DNA of 64,000 nt from Paralvinella palmiformis (GCA_025642065.1 JAODUP010000057.1:276001-340000), one strand, 5' to 3'. Positions 23,757-34,815 are shown, numbered from the stretch's first letter. The notes: generated from the sequence alone by a model not told the origin. Program-made: numbers and translations.

Positions 23757-24317
23757 CCTCGTCCTTCAGTCCTATCCTCTGATAATACCAAAAATGGACA
23801 CCATCCCAATCAGCGAATCCCTCCTAAGTGGCGTCGCCTGTTATTCACGGTTCTGATTTAGCGAAGGGCCCAATCACGATGACGCCAAACGTGTCCCAAA
23901 ACGCGGACGAGGTCTGGAATAAAAAGGGAGCACGAGATGAGAGAAATATTATAATCGAATCGGGATAGTCCACCCCGAGGACAGATATCCATTAAGCGAT
24001 AACTGGATACTGAACTGAGCGCTCGCTGCGGCCTATCGCAGTCGCCGCGGGCACGATCTGCGGCGATCTCGTTTACCATCGAGCATCGTCGTCTTATTTC
24101 TACATTCTGTTAACATATAAAGTACGACCTCATCGAACGATCTCGACTAGTTCTCGACGCGTTGGTCATTTTGTAAACAATCCATCGATTGTTGAGGTTG
24201 AGGTACGACATAAGGATGAACGTTAGTGGCTCGGTGTTAGACACTCTATACTACTCGTCATGTCAAATACGCACAGCCGCGCCCCCCCCCACACACAGAT
24301 GATAGCATAGAACGACT
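23757..24317. other. upstream region of the GPCR
   Basis: Moderately GC-rich sequence just 5' of the receptor (minus strand). No TATA box in minus orientation was found, so the promoter was not located. Confidence 0.4.
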
Positions 24318-24368
24318 CTGACTGACTGACTGACTGACTGACCGACTAACTGATGAACTGACCAACAG

Positions 24369-24414
<46 letters not shown>

Positions 24415-24507
24415 CGCACCCACACACACATCACTAAGACACGGACACACGTTCGCTCCGTCATTCACTCACTAACTCACATAATCAATCAATCAATCAA
24501 TCAATCA
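24318..24507. repeat. (GACT)n, (AT)n and (AATC)n microsatellites
   Basis: GACT units at 24318-24348, (AT)n at 24371-24411 and AATC units at 24483-24507. Confidence 0.9.
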
Positions 24508-24589
24508 GTTAAAGAAGATCCATTTGATATGTGTGACCGTAATTTCGCACTACATTAGCTAGCTTACACATTGCCTTATATACAAATAG

Positions 24590-25000
24590 GTCAACAATCA
24601 GGCCATATTGTACAATATAGGCAGGCCAATCGGCAGGCCTCATTGTGCCATGCGAACAACCCGATAGGTAGGTCACATCGTATCGTAGAATCAAGTCCAC
24701 AGCGGACCATACAATTAAGCAAACAGGCAGGCAGGCAGGCCACGGTCTGCCCTATAAGGTGGTCAACAGGCAGGCCACGGTCTGCCCTATAAGATGGTAA
24801 ACAGGCAGGCCACGGTCTGCCCTATAAGATGGTCAACAGGCAGGCCACGGTCTGCCTTATAAGATGGTTAACAGGCAGGCCACGCTTTGCCCTTTAAGAT
24901 GGCAAAAGGTCCCTGATCATCGTAGAAGGAAGCTGACAGGCAGGCCGGTTCATAGTGAACCATGCGAACGGGCCGACGGGCAGGCCGTTACGGATATAGG
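24590..25000. repeat. 35-bp minisatellite with degenerate edges
   Basis: About five good copies at 24719-24905 of a 35-bp unit AACAGGCAGGCCACGGTCTG + CCCTATAAGATGGTC. GCAGGCC/AGGCCA-containing decayed units extend on both sides from about 24590 to 25000. Confidence 0.85.
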
Positions 25001-25016
25001 TGTGATGTCGTGTTTA

Positions 25017-25017
<1 letters not shown>

Positions 25018-25053
<36 letters not shown>
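25018..25053. repeat. (GTT)n microsatellite
   Basis: About twelve GTT units. Confidence 0.95.
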
Positions 25054-25335
25054 AATGCTAAACAGCAACATTGACGTCACTTTGATGGCGGCAAACTATT
25101 ATCAGGTCAGTAGGTTTGCGGCTGATAGACGAAGTCCACCCAAAGCTAATAACCTGAGTAGGGATAACACCACCAGAGATTCTCAAAGATTTATGGATTA
25201 TTCTATACACGCTGAATCATATTCTGGATTGGGAATTGCACCGAGGTATTACGCCTGAGAGAGTTAAATCAGTCGATCGAAACTGACGGCAGTACATCAT
25301 CAAACCCCTTAAATCCTGATACGTCAATGGCAGAC

Positions 25336-25388
25336 TGTGATGATGATGAAGATGATGATGATGGTGATGATGATGGTGATGGTGATGG

Positions 25389-25424
<36 letters not shown>
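25336..25424. repeat. (GAT)n microsatellite
   Basis: GAT/GGT trinucleotides with a few interruptions. Confidence 0.95.
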
Positions 25425-25428
<4 letters not shown>

Positions 25429-25729
25429 TCCTTTAGTCGTATTAAATCCGCGACGAGGACAAAACAATCGATTGGTTATATCATTCGGTTGAAGTAGATA
25501 GGCATGTTTGTTTTTGGCCATCAGGATCTGTCGGCGACAAGGATCAGTGTTTTGGAGCCGTCTCCCTCCTGTCTGTTGACAACATCGTCCAGTTATGGCC
25601 GGTTCTCTGTTAGCTCTTCTCTCCAACATCCGCGGTTTAGAACCGCTCTCTTTAGACCGACTTCTCTGTGGCATTTCAGCGTCGATTTTTAACATTGAGA
25701 TTTCACCAAGAGAACCCCCTGCCATAACG

Positions 25730-26250
25730 TAGACCTGTACACGGTTTAGTGTTTAGACATGTACACGGTTTAGTGTTTAGACATGTACACGGTTTAGTGT
25801 TTAGACCTGTACATGGTTTAGTGTTTAGACCTGTACACGGTTTAGTGTTTAGACATGTACACGGTTTAGTGTTTAGACCTGTACACGGTTTAGTGTTTAG
25901 ACATGTACACGGTTTAGTGTTTAGACATGTACACGGTTTAGTGTTTAGACATGTACACGGTTTAGTGTTTAGACCTGTACACGGTTTAGTGTTTAGACCT
26001 GTACACGGTTTAGTGTTTAGACATGTACACGGTTTAGTGTTTAGACATGTACACGGTTTAGTGTTTAGACCTGTATACGGTTTAGTGTTTAGACCTGTAC
26101 ACGGTTTAGTGTTTAGACATGTACACGGTTTAGTGTTTAGACATGTACACGGTTTAGTGTTTAGACATGTACACGGTTTAGTGTTTAGACATGTACACGG
26201 TTTAGTGTTTAAATATGTACACCGTTTAGTGTTTAGACATGTACACGGAA
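25730..26250. repeat. 24-bp minisatellite, about 22 units
   Basis: Unit GTTTAGACATGTACACGGTT + TAGT, 24 bp, repeated about 22 times with very few substitutions. One site alternates between ACATGTAC and ACCTGTAC. Because 24 is divisible by 3, both strands give long periodic open frames (for example FRHVHGLV). These look like artefacts, not genes. Confidence 0.95.
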
Positions 26251-26329
26251 TAAGCCAACAGAAGTACATCGAGATATTACAATGTAGAGAGTAGTACTAA
26301 TTGGAAGTGATTGATATCTTTTCTTCGTC

Positions 26330-26476
26330 TACTATTACTGATACTATTACTCCTGCAACTACTACTAGTACTACTACTGTTTTTATCTCTACTACTACTA
26401 CTACTTCTAATACTGTTATTACTACTATTGTTGTTACTAGTATTACTATTACTACTACTACCACCGCAACTGATAC
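26330..26476. repeat. (ACT)n-rich imperfect microsatellite
   Basis: Interrupted ACT/ATT trinucleotides. They give spurious Thr/Ser or Leu/Val homopolymeric frames on both strands. Confidence 0.9.
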
Positions 26477-26569
26477 TATTCCTGCTGCTTCTGCGCTCTC
26501 GCGACGTAGTTGACACCAGTGGGCTGTTTCATCCATCAACAAAAGACTTCAGCCTAATCATTTCATTTC

Positions 26570-26640
26570 CCCATGGTAGAGCCCATCGACCATATATCCC
26601 GGATTTGACTAGCGCCGTGGCTGGATAAAGTAATCACTCA
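26570..26640 (+). repeat. shared retroposon tail (family E), copy 1
   Basis: CATATATCCCGGATTTGACT, then AGCGCCGTGGCTGGATAAAG and CACTCAC. The same string, diverged, ends the tRNA-like element at 55225-55375. Confidence 0.45.
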
Positions 26641-27176
26641 CTATTGGCAACGACAACTACTATTACCACCACTACTGTTACTACTATCTTTATGGCTTAT
26701 ACACAAGTAATCCTCATCATTCAGCAGGTCCAACTCTTCCTTTCGATTGGGATTTTATCTTCATTTTCCCCTTTTTTTCCTATTTCCGGGGTGAGATTAC
26801 GTCACACACACAACACCAGACGTCACAGTCTCCAACCGTCATCACTGAGCTTAACGAAACTTGCCGGATGTCGATGATACGGACCATGACGTCAACAACT
26901 AAATCCAGAATAACTCGTCTTCTTCGGTTGATCCAATAATGGAGAAAAATATCCTTATTCACGCTACAAAGTGAACGTCGCCGGTGAGGACATTTCATGA
27001 TATGTTGTTATTTTCCCGCGTCATCGACGACACCGAAATAGAAAAAGTACCACTCTTATGGGCATGACGTCACGGTACATACAGGACTAACGATGCTGTT
27101 TGGCTCCGAGAGCGTTCGTTGTCACGACGACGGTTGATGGCGTATTTATGCCAACAATAGGAGAACGTCAGTAGGA
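26641..27176. other. intergenic, no feature recognised
   Basis: Mixed-composition sequence with several TGACGTCA-like strings (for example near 26888 and 27065). No gene seen. Confidence 0.4.
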
Positions 27177-27545
27177 GTGAGCTCCGGTGGCCTAGCGGTT
27201 AAGCATCAGGCACTCGGTGCCAACGGTCGCAGGTTCGAACCCCGTAAGAGGTCGAAACTTTTCCAGGGATTAATTTCTCGGCTCACTACATCGTGGGTGG
27301 CTGACCACGTTAAATGGCGCTGCCGTCTCAACTGAATTATTTAAAATAAAGGGGGACGTTAAAAACCCCCCGTGAGGACGTAAAACACTCTGGCAGTGAC
27401 CACCCTCAGGGTATTTCGGCTCCATCTTTCCGTACTGCTCCCCTGTGAGTGGTGGGGGAGGAGTTTTCTCAACCACTCCAACATAGAGGCTGTGCCGAAT
27501 AAGCGACAGCCTGAGGATTCTCCCCGAACAACAAAAATCAAAACC
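27177..27545 (+). mobile_element. SINE family B, copy 3
   Basis: Full-length: GTGAGCTCCGGTGGCCTAGC head, B box CAGGTTCGAACCCC, complete body and AACAACAAAAATCAAAACCA end. AACGTC occurs on both flanks, a possible short target duplication. Confidence 0.9.
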
Positions 27546-28473
27546 AACGTCTGGTCATTTATTGTTTGCCGCAGGGGGCACCACAATCTGGCGCTAACAA
27601 TGTCGTCTCGATAATACATTAAACCCTTCTGGATAAAGATGATTTGCCATGCCTTACAAGGCCCGCTCGGTGAGGCGCTATTACGCACGAACCTTCCCCG
27701 CTGTTGACAACATCGGAAATGAATTGAACCAAAAATGGTGCCAAAGGAATTCGATCACAATAATTCATGATCTTCCGAAATGTAATCGTCTTTTACTACT
27801 AGTCAGACAGGGTTTTTCACGCGCTATTCTCCAATCTACCCCCCTCCCCCCAAATCCTACTTATTGCGGCATCAGGTGTTTGGAAGCAAGGAATATATTT
27901 GGTTTTCCAGGGAGATATTGTTCCGACATCGCACGAAACTTGAAGCGTGTGAAAAAGAACCCCGGATAACAAACGATGAGGAATTGCCTTAGGTCCAGTG
28001 AGCAGCGGCTCTAAACCTGATTAGGACAATACGCGCGTCAAGGTCATATTTTGTTGGAAATTTGCGGCGCACAGGAAACGGGAACTGTTCTCCTGGACCA
28101 AATTTAATAACGTTATATAAATGGGATGGTGGTTCCGGAAAGCAGGAACTCGCTGATCATTCGCATTCCTCACCCCCATCAGGTAACACACGGCGCCGAT
28201 TAGTTTACAGTAAAGAATGCGAACGTTGACGGTCCACGGCTTTCGAGGGCCGTTCTGGATCTAGATCTGCTAAGTAGCGAACACGCCTATCCACCTGTTA
28301 GAATAGTGCCGCTTGTGTAAAACGAGGAACTTTTCACGGGAATAACTATCACAGCTACCCGACTGATAAGATTCTATTATTCGTAAAATAAATAAATAAA
28401 TTCGTAAACAAATAAACCAAGATGGTGAGAAACGATGTAATAAACCAGCTCTTCTTCAACCTTTTACTGGGTT
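27546..28473. other. intergenic, no feature recognised
   Basis: A 106-codon open frame at 27649-27969 has no recognisable domain and no splice or promoter support. Otherwise unique sequence. Confidence 0.4.
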
Positions 28474-28822
28474 AGTGAGCTCCGGTGGCCTAGCGGTTGA
28501 GCACCCGGCACTTGGAGCCAACGGTCACGGGTTCGAACCCCGTAAGAGGTCGAAACTTTTCCAGATATTAATGTCTCGACTCACAACATCGTGGGTGGCT
28601 GACCACGTTAAATAGCGCTGCCGTCTCCACTGAATTATTTAAAATAAAGAGGGACGTTAAAACCCCCTGAGGACGTAAAACACTCTGGCAGTGACCACCC
28701 TCAGGGTATTTCGGCTCCATCTTTCCGTACCGCTCCCCTGTGAGTGGTGGGGGCGGAGGTTTCACAACCATTCCAACATAGAGGCCGAATAAACGGCAGC
28801 CTGGGGATGCTTCCCGAAAAGA
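28474..28822 (+). mobile_element. SINE family B, copy 4
   Basis: GTGAGCTCCGGTGGCCTAGC head, B box CGGGTTCGAACCCC, and full body with small deletions near the 3' end. TTACTGG is found on both flanks (about 28464 and 28829), a probable target-site duplication. Confidence 0.9.
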
Positions 28823-29990
28823 ACCTGTTACTGGCCATCAATTAGAATGTTTAAAGGAACATTTTCAAAAATGGCTTCGAATGAAATTCGAAGGCTATCA
28901 AGAAAGTCAGAAAGTTCCGTCACGTGGCCATGGATCATCCGTCGTTCGGGAAACCATGCCATGAATATATACGCGAATAGTCCAAACACCCACACAAATC
29001 ACCCCCCCCCTCCCGCCCCTCTCTTTTTATAAGACTAAAACCATCCAGAAACAAAACAGACTGCAATAAAACGAGCCACTTAATGTCTAGGCATTTAACC
29101 CGATCCATGGTTGAAGTGGGGGTTAAGCCGTTTTTAAACATCGCGATAAATGTTTCATACAATCGTAGGAAAGTCGTTGATGACTTGACCCGATGGCCAC
29201 ACATTGGCTTTTGTAAAGCCGTTCTAGCGCCTCGGCCATTCGGCATTAACCGAACACGATAAATCCCGGCACCGACAACTGGCCCGGATTCGGTGATCCC
29301 GAATCCGGGCGAAGCCACGAATTCGGATGTAATACGCGTTTATGCTAATTAATGTCCTCCCCGGACGGCGTATGCATATAGCAGACGACCAGATCAATCT
29401 ATACGACAATGGTTGCCGCCGAAACACTCGAACGGCGTACGGCGTCCAGTCAAACAGACGAATAGGAGCAGAGCACCGGGAATGGTGATCCGGAGAGCTC
29501 TAAATCACGGCATCCGTCATAATAGTGGGCGATAAACGGAAACCATAAAACCGATGACAGCATTAGGCCGTCAGCGTCGGAAAACCGGAGGCAGGATCGG
29601 AAGCGACAATGGTCGCTTTCGGGATTTTTTTTAACTTTTATTATTTTTATTCGGCTTTCCTTCGTCCGATCAGTTGGATAGGAGCCAACTAATCCAGATG
29701 AAGAATTAACTTAGAAATCGTAGTTAATCTGCCGTTCGCGTGTTCCCGACAAAACGTTTAGATTAGATTTATTATTTAAAACAAACCTACTACCTGTTAC
29801 GGTCTTTCTTTACTCAGTGTTGTCTGTGTGTCGCCCATTCGCAGTAGAAGCCATGAACGATTGACAATCAGAGACGAATTGTACCCAACTTTTATTGACA
29901 TTATCCGGAGTTTTAATAAATAATGGATAATTTAAACAAAATCAGTGTCGTTTAAAAACAAACGAACTGCAAACTTATTAGAGTTAAGTG
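28823..29990. other. intergenic region with CpG-containing non-coding islands
   Basis: No coding exon recognised. Contains a C tract at 29000-29013, a 12-bp-stem hairpin at 29282-29310 and an octamer/homeodomain motif near 29342. Confidence 0.4.
29282..29310. other. perfect 12-bp inverted repeat, 5-nt loop
   Basis: GCCCGGATTCGG at 29282-29293 pairs with CCGAATCCGGGC at 29299-29310 around a TGATC loop. Confidence 0.8.
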
Positions 29991-30099
29991 AATAATACAA
30001 TGTACATATTCCATTATTATTATTATTATTATTTTATTATTATTATTATTATTGTTGTTGTTATTATTATTATTATTATTATTATTGGTGATGATGATG

Positions 30100-30247
30100 T
30101 TGGTGTTGTTATACTATCGGCAGCAGCAGCAACAATATTAGTGGTGGTGCTAGTGCCAGTAGCAGTAATAGTAGTAGTAGTAGTAGTAGTAGTAATAGTA
30201 GTAGTAGTAGTAGTAGTAATAGTAGTAGTAGTAGTAGTAGTAGTATA

Positions 30248-30288
<41 letters not shown>

Positions 30289-30297
30289 ATAGTAGTG

Positions 30298-30342
<45 letters not shown>

Positions 30343-30700
30343 ATAGTAGTAGTAGTAGTAGTAATAGTAGCAGTAGTAGTAGTAGCAGTAGTAGTAGTAG
30401 AATATAATGTGGGCGCTTCCGTGGTCTAGCGGTAGCGTGCTGGACCACAGATCACTACCACCCGTGTTCGAATCCCGGCGTGGGCATATCTGAAGGTTGT
30501 TTCGTCTTTCACTTCGTCTCATTACCTTCGGAGGTCGCTCGGCCCATTTAGCCTACCTTGTACACAAAAGTAATCGTAAAACATCAATCATCATCATCAG
30601 TAGAATATAATGTATAGTATGATAAAGGTTGATGATGTTGATGATGATGTTGATGAAAATGTCCAATACGAAGTTTGTTCATGATGTTATAACAACATCA
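30100..30700 (+). repeat. GTT/AGT/GAT-rich dispersed repeat, copy 2, split by a SINE
   Basis: Same landmark order as 20170-20450: GGCAGCAGCAGCAACAATA, GGTGCTAGTGCCAGTAG, a long (AGT)n, TAGTATGATAAAGGTTGATG and TACGAAGTTTGTTCATGATG. ATT/TTG tracts at 30015-30090 precede it. A family A SINE interrupts it at 30411-30598. Confidence 0.7.
30411..30598 (+). mobile_element. SINE family A with 15-bp target-site duplication
   Basis: Complete copy: GGGCGCTTCCGTGGTCTAGC head, B box GTGTTCGAATCCC, body and CATCAATCATCATC tail. AGTAGAATATAATGT lies immediately before (30396-30410) and after (30599-30613) it. Confidence 0.93.
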
Positions 30701-31153
30701 ACAACATTATTAATATTAGATATAAGATAACTGTTATAGTATACACTTAGTATATTGACCGTGGTATTCCAGCTCCAATACATTATAGAACGAGAAGCCA
30801 TATTTACAACGTTTCGCCTCTTCCCGGATGGAGACGCGAGTGAACACACCCAAGTTCCGATTTCACGATGTGGGAGGCGTTTAGAGGACATCTACCACTT
30901 GACGCATGACGCTGATTAAACGTATATACGCCAGATGAGACTCGTTTTGCTACATCTATAACACCCCCCTCCTCCCTCCCTCTATAGTCTGGCCAATGAG
31001 GGTGTTGTTGGGGGAAACTTGTACTGCGTCTCCCGGGATCATGCCATCTAGCCATCGTTCTCACCTCTTTTTTGGGGGGAATAACCAGTAAATTACAGCT
31101 CATCTGTGGGTTTTCTTCTCTCCCAGTAACGTACCCAGTCATGCCACGAGGTC

Positions 31154-31156
<3 letters not shown>
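30700..31156. other. intergenic, no feature recognised
   Basis: No element or exon seen. Includes a CCCCCCTCCTCCCTCCCTC pyrimidine run near 30965. Confidence 0.4.

Positions 31157-31203
<47 letters not shown>
31157..31203. repeat. (ATT)n microsatellite
   Basis: About fifteen ATT units. Confidence 0.95.
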
Positions 31204-31204
<1 letters not shown>

Positions 31205-31470
31205 AAAGATTAAGGCGGATTGAAGTCTCAACATATTTAAGATATTCCATCATCTCTTGTCTATGCAGTAGCCATTTCTTAGTGAAGACGTGTATTTGTT
31301 TCCGAACTGTTATTTCTCTAACATCTAATGATGATAATGATGATGATGATGATGATTCCGTCCTTTGATCAATCGATTAGAGCAATGAGCTAATAGGTCG
31401 GGTCAAGGGTTATGCATTTCTGCGCCATTTTGTTCTGGTGTCGTAAGATTATATTTTTGTTTTATTTTGA

Positions 31471-31473
<3 letters not shown>

Positions 31474-31538
<65 letters not shown>
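31474..31538. repeat. (AT)n microsatellite
   Basis: About 32 AT units. Confidence 0.95.
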
Positions 31539-31540
<2 letters not shown>

Positions 31541-32842
31541 AAACTTGATATAGACGAAATAATTAATGTTACAACCATATACTGAACTATACGGGCCGAT
31601 TTACGGCCTCGAGCCGTCATCGGCAAGTGTACTGCCTATTGACGCGCGCCCGGTAACTAGATATTATCCACGAAAATTGGATAGCATTCGCGCCATAAAA
31701 GTCTCATTGGTCAGCCATTGTCGTCCGCGTTCATGAATTATTCAACGGCGCCGCCGTCATTCATCGTGCGCCATGCATCGAATGGCCAAGGAAGTGGGCG
31801 AACTTATTACGGGGCAATCTCTGGGAAAAGACGTGCAGCGAATTAGCGTCCCCCGGTCGGCTTCTTCGTGGTTCTTCGTTGCTCCTTTGTAATCGTTGAT
31901 TCGTCGTAATCTTGACCGATGAGCGTCGACTTTTTCTCTCCGGTTGACGTACCTCAAGCTGGAAGGACGAGATTAACCGGGGTCCGATAGAAAAAAGACA
32001 ATCAAGCTTTAAGTGCCACCTTTTCCTGCGGCTGATTCTTCGTCTGGATGACGAAGTTTTGAGAGAAAGAGAAGGGAGAAGTAACGCGACCAAAAACAAA
32101 AAAAAAACAAGAACACACAACTCGTCCACTAAATGACAAGAAAATGGCGACAATATTGCATGATACTCACAAATACCCCCCCCCGGAAAGGAGCGAAAGC
32201 GATATCTTATCTTGTCTGGTGTTCCGTAGACGCTGAAAGGGGATCCATTTTCACGGATGTTCCTCCCGTTTTGGTAGCTCCGGGCAAAGCCGTAGTTCAG
32301 ACGGAGGACGTCGACAAATACATATTCATTGCCCGCCGCGTATAACGCGAGAACACTGGCGCGTTCGTATCTCTGTATCGGATATAGCGACCTCAACATA
32401 AATCGCTACAACGAGATCGAAGCCGGATAGCACCCGAAGCTGACTTTACGAACGTATAGATGAGTGGGTGTATGGCCTGGCACACCGGCGTTCTGGCGGC
32501 GTCATAAAGGCTTCTTGCCGAGATATATTGTGTTTTTTCTAGGGTTTTATCTCGCAATGAAGCGCTGACTGGACCAGCAGCATGGTTTATTGTTTGGTAA
32601 ACAGAGCGTGGCCACTTTATGTCGAGAATAATGGTCATTTTACGATCATCAGTAATGAATGGGCTATATTAGATTATGTTCAATTAGTAAATTATTAATG
32701 TTAAACCTATTTGTGCGAAGAAGGGCGCGTCCTGCGCTTAAATATGTCGCACATCTTGCATCACCTGATCGAATATTGCCTACGAGACATTATACGCCTC
32801 TGAGCATGAAAAGTCAATGTTCTGAATTAATTGCCTTGATTA
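31539..32842. other. intergenic, CpG-containing, no supported gene
   Basis: A 212-codon minus-strand frame (31761-32399) and a short plus-strand frame from ATG 31773 exist but show no domain. CCATAAA and ATTGGTC motifs near 31693-31713 could be regulatory. Confidence 0.35.
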
Positions 32843-32843
32843 T

Positions 32844-32888
<45 letters not shown>

Positions 32889-33110
32889 TGTATAGCTGTA
32901 TAGATTGATATATGTATAGGTTTGTGGAGGTATTGCCTTTTTATGGATGTTTGAGTCCTGGTGTTCTGAACCAGACCCATCGTATCTACGTATCATAAAA
33001 CACAGACACACGTAACCATTTAGTAAAGTAATTGGACCATTGTCCGTCAATGTCTCCCGAAGAGCAGACAGACAAACAGACAGACGGACAGACAGACAGA
33101 CGGACAGACC
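32843..33110. repeat. (CA)n and (CAGA/CGGA)n microsatellites
   Basis: CA dinucleotides at 32843-32885. CAGA-type tetranucleotides at 33064-33110. Confidence 0.95.
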
Positions 33111-33215
33111 ATATATCTTACAGGTAATTATACCGTATGTTTTTACCGTAATTGTAACACGAGATATCACGAAAACACCTCATTGCTGGTGACGAAATGA
33201 GTATCGGACCATTCC

Positions 33216-33394
33216 GTTGGCATAGCAACCACCCCCTATCAACATGGCGACGGCCAAACGCCTAAAAACAAATTGATTTCGGACAGAGCTACAAAATAAA
33301 CACCAATCAGATCGCCGTTCAGCGCCCTCTAGTGGGCGGTGCCGGGGCAAGTCTGATGGCGCTATAATGAGCTCGCGTCTAATCGATGACGTCA
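33216..33394. promoter_or_regulatory. candidate regulatory cluster: X-box, YY1-like, CCAAT, CTCF, CRE
   Basis: GTTGGCATAGCAAC (RFX X-box-like, 33216-33229), AACATGGCGACGG (YY1-like, about 33241), ACCAATCAG (CCAAT 33303-33307), GCGCCCTCTAGTGG (33322-33335; its complement CCACTAGAGGGCGC fits the full vertebrate CTCF consensus) and a palindromic CRE TGACGTCA (33387-33394). No linked coding exon was identified. Confidence 0.4.
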
Positions 33395-33860
33395 TTACGT
33401 AGTGCGAATAGATAGGATTTCGTCATCGGTCGGCGAGACCGGAAAAGTAACAACGAGACGAATGAGAGAATAAAATATCTTGTTTTAGTACGATGTGGGC
33501 GTAACATAACGACTCGTTACATCCGAGCATTGGTTTGCCTGGGTCGTAAATAACTCAGTCGTGCACCTAATATACCGATCCCGCCAGGTATGCGCATTTA
33601 CGTTACTATCTATCCGGGGCAGTGGTGGGTGTTGGATCAGAAACAAAAATCCAACCGTGAAAGTCAATGGGGCGACTCCTGGAGAGAAGATACATTTCTG
33701 TACTCTGATTCCGTCTCGAAAGTGGTCAATTTAGAACCCCCCCCCCCCGATTACATAAGTGGATCTATTCTGAATGTATGTAGTTTATTCGAGTCTATAT
33801 AACTCCTCCTGAAAAACGAACTTATATAATGTGTTAACGTTGGAGATAATGATGGATTTT

Positions 33861-34032
33861 TTTACGGCCACCTTTGTCCATATGGTAGGTTAAATGGGCC
33901 GAGCGACATCCAAAGGTAATGAAGCCAAGTCAAAGATGAAACGCCCTTCAGATATGCCCACGCCGAGATTCGAACTCGGGTGGTGGTGATCTGTGGTCCA
34001 ACGCGTTACCAGTTAGACCACGAAGGCGCCCC
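33861..34032 (-). mobile_element. SINE family A
   Basis: Minus-strand copy. On the plus strand: TTACGGCCACCTTTG, GGGCCGAGCGACATCC, GATATGCCCACGCC, B box GAGATTCGAACTCG and a CACGAAGGCGCC end. Confidence 0.9.
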
Positions 34033-34236
34033 TACCTAACACCCGATAGCCGATGTTCCAAGAGGTAACATATGCCATGAATTTAGCATTTAGTTGCAAC
34101 AAGATGCAAATAATATAAACAAGAGACTCCGCCATTTCGTATTTCTTCCACGTTGTTTATGCCAGTCCTGGTAAAAAAACTTCGGATCCCGGGACACTCA
34201 ACCTCCCCCCCCCCACCCACGTCACCACCATCGTCA

Positions 34237-34248
34237 CCACCAGGTGGC
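34237..34248 (+). promoter_or_regulatory. CTCF-like core motif
   Basis: CCACCAGGTGGC, matching the CTCF core; the flanking TAC departs from it. It lies about 0.9 kb from the full CTCF match at 33322. Confidence 0.25.
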
Positions 34249-34569
34249 TACGCGTGACACCGTCTGTAATGTCAAACAGTAGAGTTGGCAGCCTTATGGT
34301 TTCTTTCTCGTCGCTAAAAACCGGATTTGCGATGAGGCCTTCTGGGAAATCAAACTGACCCGATTACGTGTTGGCGACGATTTATGGCCGGCCTCAACTA
34401 CTGACAGGTTATTGGGTATCGAAATGGGTTTTGTTTACGGCGCAGGGCCAATGTACCTGATTACTGGGTGACTCTTCTGGCCATGACCTACTGGCAGTAA
34501 AGTTTATAGAAACGGGGACATCCGATACTCCGCTGTTTACGTGTATTCGTACTATTTGCATTTATTCCG

Positions 34570-34746
34570 TAAGTCAAATTGGTAGCGCGTTGGACCACGG
34601 ATCACTACCACTTCAGTTCGAATCTCGGCGTGGGCATATCCGAAGGGTGTTTCATCTCTGACTTCGCTTCATTACATTTGGAGGTCGCTCGGCCGATTTA
34701 GCCTACCATGTGCACAAAAGTGGCCGTAAAACATCAATAATCATCC
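34570..34746 (+). mobile_element. SINE family A, 5'-truncated
   Basis: Starts within the A box (AATTGGTAGCGCGTTGG), B box CAGTTCGAATCTC, GAAGGGTGTTTCATC body and CATCAATAATCATC tail. Confidence 0.85.
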
Positions 34747-34748
34747 GT

Positions 34749-34815
34749 AAGACAGCTGGTAGAGTGGTGCTTTGCAAGCCTTCAGGTCGTGGGTTCAAAT
34801 CCTAGCGTCACGTAT
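34749..34815 (+). mobile_element. tRNA-Ala-like SINE head
   Basis: AGACAGCTGGTAGAGTGG (A box), CTTTGCAAGC in the anticodon position and GTGGGTTCAAATCC (B box). The arrangement resembles tRNA-Ala(UGC) but the acceptor arm does not pair. It directly follows the family A copy. Confidence 0.55.

Noticed and set aside
25730..26250. CRISPR-like array
   Set aside because: Units are contiguous with no variable spacers and the genome is animal.
25749..26294. Long periodic open frames on both strands of the 24-bp minisatellite
   Set aside because: Period divisible by 3 keeps frames open in a tandem array; no promoter, splice site or non-repeat coding sequence.
27649..27969. 106-codon open frame between two family B SINEs
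   Set aside because: No domain or promoter; likely chance.
30015..30400. Poly-Val/Ser and poly-Leu/Thr frames
   Set aside because: Translations of ATT/AGT microsatellites.
30411..30490. Functional tRNA genes at the many A-box/B-box pairs
   Set aside because: Acceptor arms do not pair and every head continues into a shared SINE body or tail, so these are retroposon promoters.
31761..32399. 212-codon minus-strand open frame
   Set aside because: No recognisable domain, start context or splice support; composition like non-coding DNA. Kept only as a note.
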